Shown one piece after another: positions 60,756 through 64,000 of a stretch of 64,000 bases of DNA (position 1 is the first letter of the stretch; each line of letters begins with the position of its first letter). The stretch is from Microbacterium sp. cx-55. GTDB lineage: Bacteria; Actinomycetota; Actinomycetes; Actinomycetales; Microbacteriaceae. The translations under genes and the position numbers were made by a program. Location: contig NZ_CP088261.1 in NCBI RefSeq assembly GCF_021117345.1, positions 2,046,001-2,110,000 on the forward strand. Direction: 5' to 3'. The notes below the pieces were generated by a model. The model saw only the letters and a program-made list of their open reading frames with translations. It ran no database searches and was not told the origin of the DNA.

Positions 60756-60773
60756 GCCGCCGTCAGCGGCGGC
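60756..60773. terminator. GC hairpin between pepP and the stress-protein gene
   Basis: GCCGCCG (60756-60762) and CGGCGGC (60767-60773) enclose the loop TCAG, between convergent genes (pepP stop 60740, next stop 60795). No T tract follows. It is a plausible but weak shared terminator. Confidence 0.4.
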
Positions 60774-60794
60774 CGGCCGCCCCGGCTCGCGGTG

Positions 60795-61439
60795 TCAGGC
60801 GCGGTCGGCGCTCTGCGGCGTATCGCCCGCCCCGGGCGCGGGACGCGTGGGATCGATCCGCTCGCCGTACCGCGGCGGTGCCTGCTCGGGTCGCGCGGGC
60901 GCGGGGGGCGCATCGCCCGGCTCCGCGGGAACGGGGTGCGCGGGAAGCGGCGGCGCCGCGGGAGCCGAGTCGGCCGTCTTCGCCGCGCCCAGGGCGGCGC
61001 GTGCGCGGTGCACACTGGAGGCCATCACCCGAACGTCGTAGTGGTCGGCCACGACCTGCATCACCGACGCGAAGTCGCGACGGCGGCGAACGATCGAGAA
61101 CATCAGGATGCTCATCAGCATCCCGATCGCGATGCCCACCAGCAACACACCGACGAATGCCTGAATGGCCACGGTGGGAGTGCCGAGAACGAAGATGAAG
61201 GCGAACAGCACACCGAGAACGAGTCCGTTGACCGCGCCCGATCGCGCAGCCGTCGCGTAACCGAGGCGTCCGGTCACCCGCTCGATCGAGCGGAGCCCCT
61301 GACCGACGATCGCGATCTCCTTCGCGGGCACGTCCGCAGCGATGAGAGCGGATACCGCCTTCTGCGCTTTCTCGTACTGCGAGAACGACGCGACGGTCTC
61401 GCCCGCTTCCGCGGAACCGGCCGTGAACGGTGCACCCAT
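60795..61439 (-). CDS. General stress protein 17M-like membrane protein
   Basis: A 214-residue protein. The N-terminal general-stress domain (YflT/17M-like; ETVASFSQYEKAQKAVSALI and IAIVGQGLRSIERVTGRL, about 15-60) is followed by two hydrophobic helices (about 70-110, LVLGVLFAFIFVLG and VGVLLVGIAIGMLMS). The C-terminal tail (150-214) is Ala/Pro-rich and likely disordered. Its function is unknown. The ATG at 61439 is preferred over the ATG two codons upstream because GAGGGG is then at the proper distance. It is divergent from the MgtE-N/CBS gene. Confidence 0.8.
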   Translation of the reverse strand: MGAPFTAGSAEAGETVASFSQYEKAQKAVSALIAADVPAKEIAIVGQGLRSIERVTGRLGYATAARSGAVNGLVLGVLFAFIFVLGTPTVAIQAFVGVLLVGIAIGMLMSILMFSIVRRRRDFASVMQVVADHYDVRVMASSVHRARAALGAAKTADSAPAAPPLPAHPVPAEPGDAPPAPARPEQAPPRYGERIDPTRPAPGAGDTPQSADRA

Positions 61440-61515
61440 GCTCATCCCCTCATCTTGTCACGCCCGCCTGCGCGTGCGCCCGGCACGTCGCGGCCGCCCG
61501 GTCTACGCTGGAACA

Positions 61516-62790
61516 GTGAGTACACAACGGGTCTTCGTCGCGCGCCTGGCCGGCTGCGCGGTCTTCGATCCGGTCGGGGACCGGCTCGGAAAAGTTCGCG
61601 ATGTCGTCGTCATCTATCGAACGAACGATTCGCCGCGGGTGGTCGGCCTCGTGGTCGAGATCCCGGGTCGGCGTCACGTGTTCGTTTCGATCGGACGCGT
61701 CACGACGATCGAGACGGGTCAGGTCATCACGACCGGCCTCATTAACGTGCGCCGCTTCCAGCAGCGCGGCGGCGAGGTGCGCGTGCTCGCCGAACTCGTC
61801 GGCCGCAAGGTCACCTTCACCGACGGTTCCGGGCAGGCGGTCATCGAGGACGTCGCGATCGAACGCGACCGGATGGGCGCGTGGGACGTCGGCCAGGTCT
61901 TCCTCCGGAAGCCGAAGACGACCGCATCCCCGTTCGCGAAGGGCGCGACGACGTTCGCGCACTGGAACGACGTGCACGAGCGCCAGGCGCCCGGCGAGGC
62001 CCAGTCCGCCGAGCACCTCGTCGCCAGTTACTCCGAGCTGAAGGCCGCCGACCTCGCGAACACCCTTCTCGACCTTCCGCAGGAACGCCTGCTCGAGGTC
62101 GCCGAAGAACTTCCCGATGACCGCCTCGCCGACGCGCTCGAAGAGATGCCCGAAGAGGAGCAGGTGCACATCCTCGAGGCACTCGGTGAGGAGCGGGCCG
62201 CCGACATCCTCGATGCGATGGAGCCCGACGACGCGGCCGACGTGCTCGCGCAGCTCCCCGCCGACCAGCGCGAAGAGCTGCTCGATCTGATGGAACCCGA
62301 CGAGGCCGACGACGTGCGCGCCCTGCTGCAGTACAGCCCCGACACGGCGGGCGGTCTGATGACGCCCGAGCCGATCGTGCTGTCGGCCGACAACACGATC
62401 GCCGAAGCGCTCGCGGTCATCCGCCGCCACGAACTGCATCCCGCCCTCGCGGCCGCGGTCTTCATCACCCTGCCCCCGTTCGAGACGCCCACGGGCCGGC
62501 TCCTCGGCATCGTGCACTTCCAGCGGATGCTGCGCTATCCCCCGCACGAGCGCCTCGGCGCCATGATCGACGACTCGATCGAGCCGGTGTCCGCGTCGGC
62601 ATCCGCTCAGGAGGTCGCACGTCTCCTCGCCAGCTACAACCTCGTGTCGCTCCCAGTCGTGGACTCCGCGCACCGACTGGTGGGCGCGGTGAGCATCGAC
62701 GACGTGCTCGACTACCTGCTGCCCGACGACTGGCGCACCGGCGACGCCGGCACGCCCGCAACCTCCGGCGTGAACGGGGTGCACACCTGA
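61516..62790 (+). CDS. MgtE N-terminal/CBS domain protein lacking the transport domain
   Basis: A 424-residue soluble protein. An N-terminal PRC-barrel-like part (about 5-150) precedes the MgtE-N helical repeats (about 170-290: LANTLLDLPQ, ADALEEMPEEE, AADVLAQLPADQ, ADDVRALLQY) and a CBS pair (about 300-405: AGGLMTPEPIVLSADNT and LVSLPVVDSAHRLVGAV). The membrane domain of MgtE magnesium channels is absent, so it cannot transport by itself. It may sense Mg2+ or nucleotides. The M. tuberculosis Rv1232c region has a similar gene next to DUF1003 and mrp. GTG start with TACGCT (61504-61509) six bases upstream. Confidence 0.87.
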   Translation: MSTQRVFVARLAGCAVFDPVGDRLGKVRDVVVIYRTNDSPRVVGLVVEIPGRRHVFVSIGRVTTIETGQVITTGLINVRRFQQRGGEVRVLAELVGRKVTFTDGSGQAVIEDVAIERDRMGAWDVGQVFLRKPKTTASPFAKGATTFAHWNDVHERQAPGEAQSAEHLVASYSELKAADLANTLLDLPQERLLEVAEELPDDRLADALEEMPEEEQVHILEALGEERAADILDAMEPDDAADVLAQLPADQREELLDLMEPDEADDVRALLQYSPDTAGGLMTPEPIVLSADNTIAEALAVIRRHELHPALAAAVFITLPPFETPTGRLLGIVHFQRMLRYPPHERLGAMIDDSIEPVSASASAQEVARLLASYNLVSLPVVDSAHRLVGAVSIDDVLDYLLPDDWRTGDAGTPATSGVNGVHT

Positions 62791-63392
62791 TGGCCCGGTC
62801 CTCGCGAGCGCGGGTGCCTGCTCTCGACGCGCCCCGCGGCCGCTCCGTGATCATGAACCGTTCGCCGCAGCCCTCGCGCGACCGGTTCGGCCGATTCACC
62901 GAGTGGATCGCCCGGGCGATGGGCACCCCCTGGTTCCTGCTCGGGCTGAGCCTGTTCTGCGTGCTGTGGCTCATCTGGAACACGATGCTGCCGGCCCACC
63001 TGCGCTTCGACTCCGCCGACAACGGCTTCACCGCCCTGACCCTCGTGCTCTCCCTCCAGGCCTCCTACGCGGCGCCCCTCATCCTGCTCGCGCAGAACCG
63101 ACAGGACGACCGCGACCGGGTGCAGATCGAGCAAGACCGGCAGCGCGCGGAGCGGAACCTCGCCGACACCGAGTACCTCGCTCGCGAGATCGTGGCCCTC
63201 CGGATGGCGATGACCGACGTATCCAGCGAAGCGGTGACCCGCGATGTGCTGCGCGACGAGCTGAAGGCGCTCCTCGAAGACCTCGACGGCCGCGCGTCCG
63301 GCGAGTCCCTCGCCGTCACCGCCAAACGTGAGGAACGCCGCCGCCGCACCGAGCGCCGCGAGAAGGCCGAGCGGGACGCACGTGACCGCTGA
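62790..63392 (+). CDS. DUF1003 membrane protein
   Basis: A 200-residue DUF1003 protein of unknown function. Two transmembrane helices (about 48-68, WFLLGLSLFCVLWLIW, and about 82-104, TALTLVLSLQASYAAPLIL) are followed by a QNRQDDRDR segment and a long charged coiled-coil-like C-terminus (about 105-200). The ATG shares one base with the preceding TGA (TGATG), and its end overlaps the mrp start by 11 bases. The operon MgtE-N/CBS-DUF1003-mrp is conserved in actinobacteria. Confidence 0.88.
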   Translation: MARSSRARVPALDAPRGRSVIMNRSPQPSRDRFGRFTEWIARAMGTPWFLLGLSLFCVLWLIWNTMLPAHLRFDSADNGFTALTLVLSLQASYAAPLILLAQNRQDDRDRVQIEQDRQRAERNLADTEYLAREIVALRMAMTDVSSEAVTRDVLRDELKALLEDLDGRASGESLAVTAKREERRRRTERREKAERDARDR

Positions 63393-64000
63393 CGGCGATC
63401 TCGCCGGCGCGGTTCGGACAGCCGTCGGGGCTGTCATCGATCCGGAGCTGCGCCGACCGCTCGGTGAGCTCGACATGATCCGGAGCGTCACCGCGTCCGA
63501 CGACCGGGTGCGGATCGAGATCGCCCTCACGATCGTCGGCTGCCCGGCGTCGGACCGCATCGAGCGGGACGTCCGGGCTGCCGCGGCCACGCTGCTGCCG
63601 GCGGAACGCATCGACGTCGAGCTGGGCGTCATGACCCCTGAGCAGCGGGCTGCGCTCACCGAACGCCTCCGGGGCGCCCGGGCGCGGGGCATCCCGTTCA
63701 CCCGCGACAGTCTCACGCGCGTCATCGCGGTCACGAGCGGTAAGGGCGGCGTCGGCAAGTCCACGCTCACCGCCAATCTCGCCGTGGCGCTCGCGCGCAC
63801 CGGCCGGTCGGTCGGGTTGGTCGACGCCGATGTGCACGGTTTCTCCATCCCGGGGCTGCTCGGACTCGTGGACGCCGCGGGCCGAACGGTGCGACCGACG
63901 AAGATCGACGACCTGATCGTGCCGCCGATCGCCCACGGTGTGAAGGTCGTCTCGATCGGGATGTTCCTACGCGAGGGCGACGAGGGTCGCGCGGTCGCCT
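63382..64000 (+). CDS. Mrp/ApbC-type P-loop ATPase (partial, runs off the right edge)
   Basis: An iron-sulphur-cluster carrier ATPase, cut by the end of the window at about 206 residues. The N-terminal MIP18/DUF59 domain (about 1-85) contains IVGCPASDRIERDV. The P-loop deviant Walker A GKGGVGKST (~118) is followed by LVDADVHGFSIPGLL (~143). The start is GTG at 63382 inside the end of the DUF1003 gene. Full-length relatives have about 350-380 residues. It probably assembles or delivers Fe-S clusters. The downstream part cannot be judged. Confidence 0.93.
   Translation, partial: MTADGDLAGAVRTAVGAVIDPELRRPLGELDMIRSVTASDDRVRIEIALTIVGCPASDRIERDVRAAAATLLPAERIDVELGVMTPEQRAALTERLRGARARGIPFTRDSLTRVIAVTSGKGGVGKSTLTANLAVALARTGRSVGLVDADVHGFSIPGLLGLVDAAGRTVRPTKIDDLIVPPIAHGVKVVSIGMFLREGDEGRAVA

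Overview
The window is chromosomal DNA from a high-GC actinobacterium, most likely a Microbacterium or another member of the Microbacteriaceae. The evidence is the GC-rich codon use, frequent GTG starts, a C50-carotenoid operon, actinobacterial families (DUF3039, DUF3107, UPF0182, zinc-metalloprotease DUF2342, AdnAB), and gene order around the helicases that follows the Mycobacterium tuberculosis Rv3193c-Rv3202c neighbourhood. The species is an inference. No search was run.

Layout. 1-2712: the right-hand end of a siphophage-type prophage (end of an unidentified gene, tail-assembly chaperone pair, tape measure protein) that stops abruptly after the tape measure gene. A three-helix membrane protein of unknown function and a long hairpin (3610-3658) sit at the border. 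3723-13631: housekeeping genes, with DedA, a divergent Ku/LigD end-joining pair around a large palindrome, a CDF cation exporter, GrpB-like, RdgB, RNase PH, MurI, PncB and DUF3039. 13681-17003: an ABC-2 type exporter whose ATPase carries an unusual disordered N-terminal half. 17214-24094: a surface-polymer cluster (cytidylyltransferase-like enzyme, three CDP-glycerol glycerophosphotransferase-like enzymes, a membrane GT2 and an unknown protein). 24175-28032: HtrA-like protease, DapC-like aminotransferase, nitrilase.

28140-30160: initiator tRNA-fMet followed by a 1.9-kb insert bounded by an 80-bp perfect direct repeat (tRNA 3' part plus terminator). The insert carries type VII secretion-related fragments (frameshifted WXG100/DUF1023-type gene, lipoprotein, WXG100 protein) and no integrase. 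It is the most distinctive accessory locus here.

30217-36356: a divergent MarR regulator and a seven-gene idi-crtE-crtB-crtI-crtYe-crtYf-crtEb operon in which every junction overlaps. It should make a C50 carotenoid from IPP/DMAPP. 36411-62790: NAD-dependent epimerase, UPF0182, a PDZ/Lon-type protease, DUF2342, a cyclodehydratase-like protein, UvrD2, NudC, a phosphotransferase, AdnB, AdnA, DUF3107, a ferritin-like protein, a DEAD-box helicase, PHP and EEP hydrolases, aminopeptidase P, a general-stress protein and an MgtE-N/CBS protein. The window ends with a DUF1003 protein and the 5' part of an Mrp-type ATPase.

Themes. Double-strand-break repair is well represented: end joining (Ku, LigD) and resection (AdnAB, UvrD2). 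Many genes lack a Shine-Dalgarno sequence and instead show a TANNNT-like -10 hexamer 6-7 bases before the start codon, which suggests widespread leaderless transcription. Convergent gene pairs are usually separated by strong inverted repeats. No rRNA genes, CRISPR arrays, insertion sequences or recognisable riboswitches were seen, and no gene-free stretch exceeds about 300 bases.
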